DNA of 64,000 bases. Origin: an uncultured Psychroserpens sp. (GTDB lineage Bacteria > Bacteroidota > Bacteroidia > Flavobacteriales > Flavobacteriaceae). This document shows positions 1 to 8,078 of the stretch, piece after piece. The stretch lies in the NCBI GenBank assembly GCA_947489585.1, contig CANLEE010000001.1:901078-965077 (forward strand). Reading direction: 5' to 3'. The notes under the pieces are model-generated. The model was not told the origin of the DNA and did no database searches. It worked only from the letters and a program-made list of their open reading frames with translations. A program made the translations under genes and the position numbers. Numbering within the stretch: position 1 is the first letter of the stretch; every line of letters starts with the position of its first letter.

Positions 1-1
1 A

Positions 2-1366
2 GGCATCCCATTCATAATCATCATAATAATTAATGGTGTATACATCTATATATTCACTAGGGATAACTCTATTTGTATAATAGACATCTGTACCATAAAC
101 ATCTGTAGTAATTGAAAGTTTATCTTCAGTAATAAAAATAGCAGCATCCACATCTTCTTGCAACTCCAATCGACCAGAATTATCATGTGAGTCTGGTGGT
201 GTAAAATTGTGCTTTCCTGTATAAATAACTCGGTCAAGTTTGTCATATTTAGTAAATAACCAATCATCATTGGTTCTTAAATTGGCATCTTGTGTTAAGA
301 CTGGACGATCTAAAACATCATATACGATATATTCCCAGTCTTTTTGCGGTATCTTTTTCTCTACTAATCGATTTCTCTCATCATAACGATATTGATAGCA
401 AAATTTATCTAATACCGTCTGTACAATTGCATTGTTGGTATCTAAAATGTTATCAGACCCTTCTGGAGATAACACAAATGTGAGATTTCCAAGATCATCA
501 TATACATAATAGGTATCGTGACTTAGTTCTTCTTCATTAGATTCGATAGTACCATTGCTATTTAAATCTGAATCAGAATAGGTGCGTTTAAGTATGACTT
601 GTCCTTGTTTGTTTTTGAATTCTTCGGTTGTATGATTATTTCCATCATTTGTATCCCAATTCTCATCTTTGGTAATTGTTTTATACAATTCACTAGAATA
701 GTAATGTCCATCAAAAGCTAATACAGGCTCATCAAATCCATTAACTGTCACGTGGCTAACATCAAACAAGATAACATTATCATTATTAGCATTGGTTGGA
801 TTAGCGATATCAAAGGTATTGGTTTGATACTCTAATCTAATGGTATGCTCATTGCCAAGTTTCCAATCTTCTCCAGGTGATGCTTGTTCTAATACCCTAT
901 TAAGAGGTGAGGCTTCAAAGGTTTTTTCTGAATAGGCATTAACATCTGATACTGTTGCCCAAAGTTCCTCAGTATATTTTTGATGATAATAATTCTTTAT
1001 ATCTGTATCTACAAGTATAGTGTTGTCTAAAACATTGAGTGCTGTGGTCGTTAACGTATTATAGGTAGGAAGATACTCTTTTACCTGACGTCCTAAAATA
1101 TCATACATAAAAGGAGTTACTATGTTTTCTTTGTTACCTCCTGCTTGTTTGGCTATAGACTGTTTGGGCCTTCCAAGACCATCTAAATAGGTGATGGTTT
1201 CTATTTTATTATCATCAGTGAGTAATACAGTCGTTCCTTTTTGATTTAAGCCATCATCGGTCTTAACTTTATAAGTCGTTGTCTTTACATAATTCTCTGT
1301 TGCGGTTTGTGCCAATACCAAGGCTGACACTAAAACAAATGCGATTGTGGTTATAACTGTTTTCAT
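2..1366 (-). CDS. DUF6443/RHS-repeat-type surface protein (3' part outside window)
   Basis: An open frame runs from an ATG at 1366 to the left edge without a stop (455 codons seen), so only the N-terminal part is present. The protein begins with a signal peptide (MKTVITTIAFVLVSALVLAQ) followed by the N-terminal block typical of Bacteroidetes DUF6443/RHS proteins: the motif ETITYLDGLGRPKQSIA near residues 65-82, then YD-like segments such as YVYDDLGNLTFVLSPEG and YRYDERNRLVEKKIPQKDW. Family members are large exported YD/RHS proteins that often end in variable, sometimes toxic, domains; the C-terminus that would show this lies outside the window. The start is 11 bp downstream of the stop of the 1162-aa gene on the same strand, so the two form an operon. 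Function beyond a surface or secreted RHS-like shell is not shown. Confidence 0.85.
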   Translation of the reverse strand, partial: MKTVITTIAFVLVSALVLAQTATENYVKTTTYKVKTDDGLNQKGTTVLLTDDNKIETITYLDGLGRPKQSIAKQAGGNKENIVTPFMYDILGRQVKEYLPTYNTLTTTALNVLDNTILVDTDIKNYYHQKYTEELWATVSDVNAYSEKTFEASPLNRVLEQASPGEDWKLGNEHTIRLEYQTNTFDIANPTNANNDNVILFDVSHVTVNGFDEPVLAFDGHYYSSELYKTITKDENWDTNDGNNHTTEEFKNKQGQVILKRTYSDSDLNSNGTIESNEEELSHDTYYVYDDLGNLTFVLSPEGSDNILDTNNAIVQTVLDKFCYQYRYDERNRLVEKKIPQKDWEYIVYDVLDRPVLTQDANLRTNDDWLFTKYDKLDRVIYTGKHNFTPPDSHDNSGRLELQEDVDAAIFITEDKLSITTDVYGTDVYYTNRVIPSEYIDVYTINYYDDYEWDA

Positions 1367-1377
1367 TGTTCTATAGT

Positions 1378-4300
1378 TTAGTATTGGTTTTTATAGTTAT
1401 ATTCATTCTGGCTCAAGATGTTATTCTCATGATCTCTAATCTCTTTGAGCCTATTAAAAGCATCATAATAATAGGTCATCGTATAACCTCTGGCATCTGT
1501 CATTTTGGTGATTCCTACCATTGGATCATACTCGTATATTGAAATTTGAGTATCAGGATAATCATCCATTAACTCCTCTATTTGAGTTGATGTTAAACCT
1601 CCATTTCCTAAATCGAAAGCACCTAATGTTGTTACAATTTCAGAATACGTAACATCTATGAGTTTAGCAACCGGATACATCTCGTTATAACCCCATATAT
1701 AACTTATAGAGATCCCATCTTCTTTACTAACTTCAAGTAAGTTCCCATAATCATCATATTTAATAAATTGAATTCGAGCTTCTGGAGTATTACCTCCTGC
1801 AGCAACTTTTATCGTTTGTGGAAATATTTGATTTGGAGAAAATAAATGAAACATATTATGAGTCTCACTTAACTTAACCGTGTTTTTATACGTTTCTGTC
1901 TCTAAAACCTCATTAATCTTATTTAAATCTTTAAGTTGATCTCTTATTACAGTTGAATTACCTCCTGTTAAAGCTGCTCCAACTGGATAATAGTATTTGG
2001 TTTGTATATGTTGTTCAATTCCAGATTCGTCATAATAATTATCAGTTTGACTAATTTGAAAATTTTGAGTGTTATATAGAAAAGTTTGACGCGACTCTAT
2101 ATAGGGCGGACTACTTTGGTCGACGTTAAAATATTCTTTTGTTACAGTTTGGGTAAGTTGTGCCCATCCAGATTTTACATTATCGGTTATTGAAGCAAAA
2201 GGCACATTTGTGCAGACACCATTTCCAAAATAACATGGTTGATCATTGGTATCTTTTGGAATAAGCGAAGCTTCTGGACTCGCCGTTACCCAATTAGCAT
2301 AATCTGAATAAAATTGTTTAAACTCGCAACTACTCTCATTATACAGTCGAAAAGTTGGAGCAATATCTGCATCAATGAAATCATATGTATTTACAACTTC
2401 ACTTAGTTTTCCTGGAGGTTCTGTACCTGGCGTATACGGTGTTGTATTGTGTTTAAACACTTGTTTCTTAAGTAGCAGTCCTCGCTTATAATCTATATGA
2501 GCTGCAGGCGCATAAGGGAAGCTAAATACATTAGTAGCATTTGCATAATCCTGAGCCGATGTAAAGGTATATCTTGTAAAGCCATTGTTTTCCTCTGAGA
2601 CATTAACCGTTTTATATCCTACATATGCCCCTTGAGATAATTCTACATTAGGCGCTTTTATTTCTACCGCATACTCTAATGTTTGCGGTAGAAATGAACT
2701 AACTTGGTTATCTGCGGTTGTAAACAAATACCTTTTATAAATTTGACTATAGCTTTTAGACAGCCCTAGTATATCTCCATCTACTGTACCAGATGATTTA
2801 GAGTTAGTAGTGTCAGTAGCTTCAGTATAACTAAATGAAATTTTACGAGCTGGTGTGACATCTGTGACTTTATCCTTAAAAATAATATCTTTAATTCTTA
2901 CGCCTCCACCATAAACAAACCTAGATATATTAGATTCATAGTCTTTTACATTAAAACATACTCCAAAATCTAAGTAAAGGCAACTCGGAGTGAAAAATGA
3001 ATAGTATCGTATTTCATAAGTACCAGCATCAAGTTCAAAATGAACTTCTTCCTTATCTAGCCTAATCGTATTTTCATAGTTGTTATTTGGATCTGCACTT
3101 GTAATCTTTAAATATGAATCAAAAAGTACATCCTCTGATTTATTACTACTACTATTACATGTACCATAAGTAATGCTATAAGTTCCTCTCTTATACACCA
3201 CTTCTTGTGTGTGATTAATAATAAGTGTCTCGTAATTAGTTGAACCAGCTGGAACATTATCAGTGCTATCAAAAGTATAGGATATATCTCCTCCTGCGAC
3301 CCAATTGTCTGGATTGTGTTCCTGATAAAAATCATCTGGAAGTGCAATTGCAAAATTATCATCATTACCCTGAGGAGGGCTAGTACTCCCTAATTGTATT
3401 TTACTTTGGTAAGTAATCGTATTGTGCTCGAAAATAAATTCTTTAACACCACCTGTTGGGTACGTGATTTTTTTAAGTAATCCTTTTTTTATGGCTTCTT
3501 TATCAAAGTTTGATCGATAACATGTATTATTTGCAATACCTCCTGCTCCATCATTATAACCCCAATTATCACTTGACGAATCAAATACTGGCAAGCTGTT
3601 TTTATCTGTATAGTCCAACACATAGTCCTGTGATATTCCACCAGCTGTTTCGGTAATTTTTTCTAACCATAACCGATCATTGTTAGTGTCATCATGACTG
3701 AAATCAAATGTTTTTAAAACAGAATTGTCTTGTTTTTTTATATCAATCTTTTTTAAAATCGCTCCTTTTCCTAGTTCAGATTCTGGATGTGTAGTCGTTA
3801 AAAAATCAAAAACTACACTTGGTAATTGATCATCTCTAAAATAGATGTTCGTTAGTTTTTTAGTATTACCATAGGTGGTAACAATCGATTTAGTCGATTT
3901 TGGATTCATAATACCCGAATTATACGAATTAGCAATCAAGGCATTATAATGTGATGGTCTATCTACAACCTCATAATTGCTATATGAAATTGAATTTTTA
4001 AACTCTTCATATACTGAAGTGTAATTAAACGTTGCTAAGGTTTGAGCATTACTCGTTTCTATTTTTGAAAGATGCCAAGCACTCCTGTTTTGCATTGTAG
4101 ATGAAGATGTTCCTGGGTCACCATTAAATTTTGTGATTGCTGTTACAGTTTCTGATGTCATGTTTTCTTGAACATCAAAGAAGTACTTATTCCCTTTTGT
4201 ATCGGTTAAAATGAAGCCATGCAATTCATAGGTACTTAGATCATAGTCTAATTCTATTGCTATAGCTTGATTCTTGGTTAGAAGTTCTGCTTTAAGAGGT

Positions 4301-4866
4301 ATATTAACATCAGTAAAATCCTTAACTATTACAAAGCGTCCAGTAATCCCTAAAAAATTAAATTGAAATAAGTCTAATTGGTAATCATACAAGTCATCTG
4401 GATCTCCACTGGCTTTCCAAAGAAACTCCTGCTGATCAATTGAAGGGTTTGTACTATTATAATTCCAAAAATCACTATTATGAAAAACACCAGTTCCATT
4501 AAGTGGCGATCCAAAACCATCTCTCTTTTCATCAGGCAAACCTCTTACAGTCCTAGATATTACTCCTCCAGCATTTAAACTCCAACCAGTGCCTACCCAA
4601 CTTGAACGGTTATTTATTTTAATCCCTTGGGTGTTATAACTCAAGGCGATATTAATCCCTATGCCATTGTTTAACGCTTTGCTATAAAGCGGAATGGAAA
4701 TGTTGGGCTGACCTGTATAATGACTTACAGGTACTTCTTCAAACTGCATTAAATTGGCTACAGTTGGCGAGGGTGGAATGACTTCTGGCAGTTCTTGACC
4801 ATAAACGCTTAAGGTCATTAAAACCATAAGCATTTTAAAAACAGATGCTACAAAATTTTTCATCAA
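1378..4866 (-). CDS. SpvB/YD-repeat-like secreted protein, partner of DUF6443 protein
   Basis: This 1162-residue protein has an N-terminal signal peptide ending near VYGQ at residue 24. The N-terminal domain contains GTGWSLNAGGVISRTVRG (around 92-109), a motif seen in the N-terminal region of SpvB/RHS-associated proteins of Bacteroidetes. The C-terminus carries YD-like units (YTMTYYYDAFNRLKEIRDHE). It ends 11 bp before the DUF6443-type gene. In this phylum such pairs are usually adjacent, the upstream protein ending in a short YD segment and the downstream one carrying the long RHS body. No T9SS sorting domain is visible at the C-terminus. The upstream intergenic region (4867-5093) is shared with the divergent response-regulator gene. 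Confidence in the family is good; the biological role is unknown. Confidence 0.8.
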   Translation of the reverse strand: MMKNFVASVFKMLMVLMTLSVYGQELPEVIPPSPTVANLMQFEEVPVSHYTGQPNISIPLYSKALNNGIGINIALSYNTQGIKINNRSSWVGTGWSLNAGGVISRTVRGLPDEKRDGFGSPLNGTGVFHNSDFWNYNSTNPSIDQQEFLWKASGDPDDLYDYQLDLFQFNFLGITGRFVIVKDFTDVNIPLKAELLTKNQAIAIELDYDLSTYELHGFILTDTKGNKYFFDVQENMTSETVTAITKFNGDPGTSSSTMQNRSAWHLSKIETSNAQTLATFNYTSVYEEFKNSISYSNYEVVDRPSHYNALIANSYNSGIMNPKSTKSIVTTYGNTKKLTNIYFRDDQLPSVVFDFLTTTHPESELGKGAILKKIDIKKQDNSVLKTFDFSHDDTNNDRLWLEKITETAGGISQDYVLDYTDKNSLPVFDSSSDNWGYNDGAGGIANNTCYRSNFDKEAIKKGLLKKITYPTGGVKEFIFEHNTITYQSKIQLGSTSPPQGNDDNFAIALPDDFYQEHNPDNWVAGGDISYTFDSTDNVPAGSTNYETLIINHTQEVVYKRGTYSITYGTCNSSSNKSEDVLFDSYLKITSADPNNNYENTIRLDKEEVHFELDAGTYEIRYYSFFTPSCLYLDFGVCFNVKDYESNISRFVYGGGVRIKDIIFKDKVTDVTPARKISFSYTEATDTTNSKSSGTVDGDILGLSKSYSQIYKRYLFTTADNQVSSFLPQTLEYAVEIKAPNVELSQGAYVGYKTVNVSEENNGFTRYTFTSAQDYANATNVFSFPYAPAAHIDYKRGLLLKKQVFKHNTTPYTPGTEPPGKLSEVVNTYDFIDADIAPTFRLYNESSCEFKQFYSDYANWVTASPEASLIPKDTNDQPCYFGNGVCTNVPFASITDNVKSGWAQLTQTVTKEYFNVDQSSPPYIESRQTFLYNTQNFQISQTDNYYDESGIEQHIQTKYYYPVGAALTGGNSTVIRDQLKDLNKINEVLETETYKNTVKLSETHNMFHLFSPNQIFPQTIKVAAGGNTPEARIQFIKYDDYGNLLEVSKEDGISISYIWGYNEMYPVAKLIDVTYSEIVTTLGAFDLGNGGLTSTQIEELMDDYPDTQISIYEYDPMVGITKMTDARGYTMTYYYDAFNRLKEIRDHENNILSQNEYNYKNQY

Positions 4867-4985
4867 AAAGTTAGTTTAATAGTTAATGGAATTACAAAAC
4901 ATATCTCTATTTGTTATAGAAATTATTTAGCAGTTTTGTATCTTAATTGTTGCTCATAAAATTATTAATGAACTGAAACCTTTTA

Positions 4986-5020
4986 CAAAGCATTAAGCTT
5001 TAACTTTTAAAGCGAAATGC
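4986..5020 (+). promoter_or_regulatory. Twin-palindrome operator upstream of secretion/pilus operon 1
   Basis: Two copies of AAAGC-N5-GCTTT start at 4987 and 5009, exactly 22 bp apart (two helical turns). The 35-bp block from 4986 matches 30 of 35 bases of the block at 16018-15984 read on the minus strand, upstream of the second operon of the same apparatus, with the same 22-bp spacing. It ends 73 bp before the ATG at 5094. This is inferred to be a binding site for a dimeric regulator, possibly the response regulator encoded at 5094. The RHS gene starting at 4866 diverges from here and could also be affected. Confidence 0.65.
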
Positions 5021-5093
5021 TTTAATTTTTTCTGAATCCCTCTAGTATCTTAGTAACTGTAAATATTAATCTTAACAATTTTATTTACATACT

Positions 5094-5771
5094 ATGAGCA
5101 AACATATAAACGTCTTAATAGTAGAAGACGAACCTCTAATAATAGGCCTATTAGAGACCATGCTTAATCAAATAAGCGAAAACAATGGTTTATTAGATTT
5201 CAATGTAAGATCTGTAATGAACTGTGATTCAGCCTGCAATGAAATCAAGAGATCCATCAGCAATGAGGCTTTCGATTTAGTATTCTTGGATATTAATATC
5301 CCAGCATCAACTGACAAGAAACTTCTTTGCGGTGAGGATGTTGGAATTGAGTTAAAAAATCTATTTCCCAATGTAAAGATTGTTGTTTTAACATCTCATA
5401 GTAACAATTATAGATTGAACAGTATACTTAAGTCTTTAAACCCCGAAGGTTTTATTGTTAAAGCTGAAATAGATTTTGAAAAACTAAAAAATGCAATCAT
5501 TGGAATCATTAATGAAGAACCGTATTACAGTAAAACTATTTTACAATTATTAAGGCGTCACCTACTCAACGATTTTGTATTAGACAGAACTGACAGACAA
5601 TTACTATATCAGATATCCAAAGGAGCAAAAATGAAAAACCTTTTGAAAAAAATCCCATTGTCTAAGAGTGCAATCGAATACAGAAAGAGGCACTTAAAAG
5701 AAGTTTTCGATGTTGAAAATGGAGATGATTTAGACTTAATAACTAAAGCCGAAGAATGTGGATATATATAG
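5094..5771 (+). CDS. Response regulator with degenerate LuxR/NarL-type HTH, first gene of pilus/secretion operon
   Basis: This 225-aa protein has an N-terminal receiver domain: acidic pair E11/D12, phospho-acceptor D66 in DLVFLDINIP, T100 and K123 all sit where the family requires. Residues 165-205 (LDRTDRQLLYQISKGAKMKN onward, then SKSAIEYRKRHLKEVFDV) resemble a NarL/FixJ-type helix-turn-helix but diverge from the usual consensus. No partner histidine kinase is adjacent. It is the first gene of a rightward operon for a type II/type IV pilus-like machine, and its end overlaps the GTG start of the pilin gene by 14 bp. I infer that it regulates both operons of the cluster through the shared AAAGC-N5-GCTTT element; a NarL-type dimer would fit such a palindrome. 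Confidence 0.85.
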   Translation: MSKHINVLIVEDEPLIIGLLETMLNQISENNGLLDFNVRSVMNCDSACNEIKRSISNEAFDLVFLDINIPASTDKKLLCGEDVGIELKNLFPNVKIVVLTSHSNNYRLNSILKSLNPEGFIVKAEIDFEKLKNAIIGIINEEPYYSKTILQLLRRHLLNDFVLDRTDRQLLYQISKGAKMKNLLKKIPLSKSAIEYRKRHLKEVFDVENGDDLDLITKAEECGYI

Positions 5772-6180
5772 ACAACACAAATTGAAAATAAAAGTAAAAG
5801 CCTTTAACCTTCAAGAAATACTCATCGTATTGTTGATTATAGGCGTGTTTATGCTTATCGCATTACCTAACCTTATGCCATTAGTTGCCAAAGCAAAAAG
5901 TGTTGAGGCTCAAATACAGTTGAAATACATATACAATAATCAAACGTCTCATCGATACCTCTATTCTAAATACACAACAGATTTATATGAATTAGATTTT
6001 GAGGCTCCAAAAACAGTTAAAGCTAATGGCACTGCTAATTATGTTTACGACATATTAAGCGCAGACAACACCAATTTCATAGCAAGAGCAACTGCAATAA
6101 CCGATTTTGATGGTGATGGCATTTTTAATGTATGGGAAATCGATCAAAATGGTGCGCCTAAACAAATAATCAAAGATTAA
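5758..6180 (+). CDS. Major pilin / GspG-like pseudopilin
   Basis: The N-terminus contains a class III signal: basic leader, then KA|FNLQEILIVLLIIGVF, with Glu at +5 and a 20-residue hydrophobic helix. The residue at -1 is Ala rather than the usual Gly. The C-terminal half includes DFDGDGIFNVWEIDQNG, an acidic loop like the Ca-binding loops of GspG-type pseudopilins. The start is uncertain: GTG at 5758 gives a 15-residue leader overlapping the previous gene, while TTG at 5782 gives the tidy leader MKIKVKA and no overlap. The next gene, a prepilin peptidase, begins in the overlapping stop/start TAATG. Most likely this is the main fibre subunit of the apparatus encoded at 5094-15922. Confidence 0.85.
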   Translation: MDIYRQHKLKIKVKAFNLQEILIVLLIIGVFMLIALPNLMPLVAKAKSVEAQIQLKYIYNNQTSHRYLYSKYTTDLYELDFEAPKTVKANGTANYVYDILSADNTNFIARATAITDFDGDGIFNVWEIDQNGAPKQIIKD

Positions 6181-6659
6181 TGATAATAATCAAAATCATA
6201 TTAATAGTGACTTTCGCTCTGATTTTCTATCAAGATTATAAAGAGCGAATGGTGTATTGGTTTTTATTTCCCCTTGTGGGGCTCTGCGCTGGGTATTTGT
6301 ATTATAATAGTACACCTTTAGAGCTATTTATCTCATCAGTAGTTCTTAACTTTTGCTTTGTTTTAATCCTTTTACTTCTTTTAAAAATAATTGTAAACCT
6401 ATTATTCAAAAAAAAATTTAATGTTGCTACAGGTTTAGGAGATGTGCTGCTTTTTTTAAGTCTAGCTTTCACCTTCTCTACATATTCTTTTTATGTCATT
6501 TTTGCGTTTGGTTTAATTTTTACAACCATCACTCATCTATTCCTTAAAAAATATTACAAAATACAGCATGTACCCACAGCTGGCTACATGAGTATCTTTT
6601 TCGGATTATCCTATATCATTTTTTGGACTGGAATCAATAATTCTTTATACGCTATTTGA
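6180..6659 (+). CDS. Minimal A24-family prepilin peptidase
   Basis: This 159-residue polytopic membrane protein has the two aspartates of the A24 aspartic peptidases: D19 in FYQDYKER near the end of the first helix, and D88 in the GxGD motif TGLGDVLLF. Classical PilD/GspO enzymes are about 270-290 aa, with an N-terminal cytoplasmic methylase domain and cysteine motif; this protein lacks that part and resembles the small peptidase-only members. It should remove the leaders of the pilins at 5758, 13084, 13539 and 13859. It starts by overlapping the pilin stop codon by one base and ends one base before the ATPase gene, so translational coupling is likely. Whether pilins are N-methylated here is unknown. 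Confidence 0.85.
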   Translation: MIIIKIILIVTFALIFYQDYKERMVYWFLFPLVGLCAGYLYYNSTPLELFISSVVLNFCFVLILLLLLKIIVNLLFKKKFNVATGLGDVLLFLSLAFTFSTYSFYVIFAFGLIFTTITHLFLKKYYKIQHVPTAGYMSIFFGLSYIIFWTGINNSLYAI

Positions 6660-6660
6660 T

Positions 6661-8067
6661 ATGATTTTAGAAGACTTTCAAATACCTGTACACTTATCAC
6701 AACTGATAAGTAGTGAACAAGCTTATCAGTATAAAATTATTCCTCAAGCAGAACATAGCAATCAACTTGTTTTTAAATCTGTTGATACTTCTGAATCCCT
6801 AAAACAAGAACTTCAAATCATACTCGGAAAAGACATACAACTCATTTCTGATTCCGAAGAAAACATAAATCAATACTTGTCCTCTAACTATAGGTTAAAA
6901 AATCAATCTCGTTCGAAAGCCTTTAACTATTCATCAGATTTTTTAGAGCAATTATTGACCACAGCTAAAGCCATAGGGAGTAGTGATATTCATTTCGAAG
7001 CTTATGAAAACAGATGTCGTGTTCGATTTAGATTGGATGGTAAATTAAAAGAATACTTTATCATTAATAAAGAAGACTATCCTATAATTATCAATAAGCT
7101 TAAAATAAAAGCAGGGTTGGATATTTCAGAAAAAAGGCTACCACAAGACGGTCGAATAACAATTAAAACAACTGCTAATGAATTTGATATTAGAGTATCT
7201 TCTCTGCCCACACTTCATAGTGAAAAATTAGTACTCAGGATACTGAGCAAAGATGCAGATCATATTGAGCTGAACCATTTAGGGTTTTCTCGTGACGAGT
7301 TAACTATATACAAAGAAACCATCAAGAAACCCAATGGCATTGTTCTTATTTCTGGTCCTACAGGTTCAGGAAAAACAACGACGCTTTATGCTACATTAAA
7401 ATTACTGAACAACGAAGAAAGAAATGTGCTAACGATTGAAGATCCTATTGAATATACGCTTGAAGGTATCAACCAGGTACAGCTTAAGGAAAATATTGGG
7501 CTTGATTTCACAAGTACACTTCGTACCTTTTTAAGACAAGATCCTGATGTGATTATGGTTGGTGAAATTCGAGATGCAAAAACCGCTAATATGGCAATTA
7601 GAGCGGCTTTAACAGGTCATTTGGTATTATCAACCATTCATACGAACTCTGCTTGGGCCACTATAACACGATTGGTCGATATGGATATTCCGCCATTCCT
7701 TATTGCTAGCACTTTAAATGTAAGTGTTGCACAACGATTAGTTCGAAAATTATGCAATGCCTGTAAAGCGGAAAAAGCTATAGAAAAATCAGATTTTCCA
7801 AGTTCATTTGTGGCTCCAAAAGCACTTAATAAACAATCAATTCCTGTAGGATGTGACCATTGTTATTATACAGGCTATTTAGGAAGAAAAGCCATTTATG
7901 AAATTATACCAATTACTAAGGCGTTAATCGTACATATCAAAAATAATAACTTAGAGATTGATAATTATATCACAGAACAAGGTATAGTGACTCTGAAAGA
8001 CAATGCCATTAACCTCATTAAAAATGGGACTACCTCTATTGATGAAGTGTATTCACTATTAATTTAA
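6661..8067 (+). CDS. gspE: GspE/PilB-type secretion ATPase
   Basis: This 468-aa cytoplasmic hexameric ATPase powers assembly of the pseudopilus. Walker A is GPTGSGKT at 232-239, followed by the Asp box (TIEDPIEY), the Walker B region PDVIMVGEIRD at 295-305 and the His box TGHLVLSTIHTNSA at 318-331. Four cysteines at 365, 368, 398 and 401 (LCNAC...CDHC) form the zinc finger typical of GspE and PilB, which separates assembly ATPases from PilT retraction ATPases. The N1 domain is short (about 85 residues) compared with PilB. No PilT-like retraction ATPase occurs in the window, which favours a T2SS-like rather than twitching-pilus role. Confidence 0.93.
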   Translation: MILEDFQIPVHLSQLISSEQAYQYKIIPQAEHSNQLVFKSVDTSESLKQELQIILGKDIQLISDSEENINQYLSSNYRLKNQSRSKAFNYSSDFLEQLLTTAKAIGSSDIHFEAYENRCRVRFRLDGKLKEYFIINKEDYPIIINKLKIKAGLDISEKRLPQDGRITIKTTANEFDIRVSSLPTLHSEKLVLRILSKDADHIELNHLGFSRDELTIYKETIKKPNGIVLISGPTGSGKTTTLYATLKLLNNEERNVLTIEDPIEYTLEGINQVQLKENIGLDFTSTLRTFLRQDPDVIMVGEIRDAKTANMAIRAALTGHLVLSTIHTNSAWATITRLVDMDIPPFLIASTLNVSVAQRLVRKLCNACKAEKAIEKSDFPSSFVAPKALNKQSIPVGCDHCYYTGYLGRKAIYEIIPITKALIVHIKNNNLEIDNYITEQGIVTLKDNAINLIKNGTTSIDEVYSLLI

Positions 8068-8078
8068 AAACAATTAAA

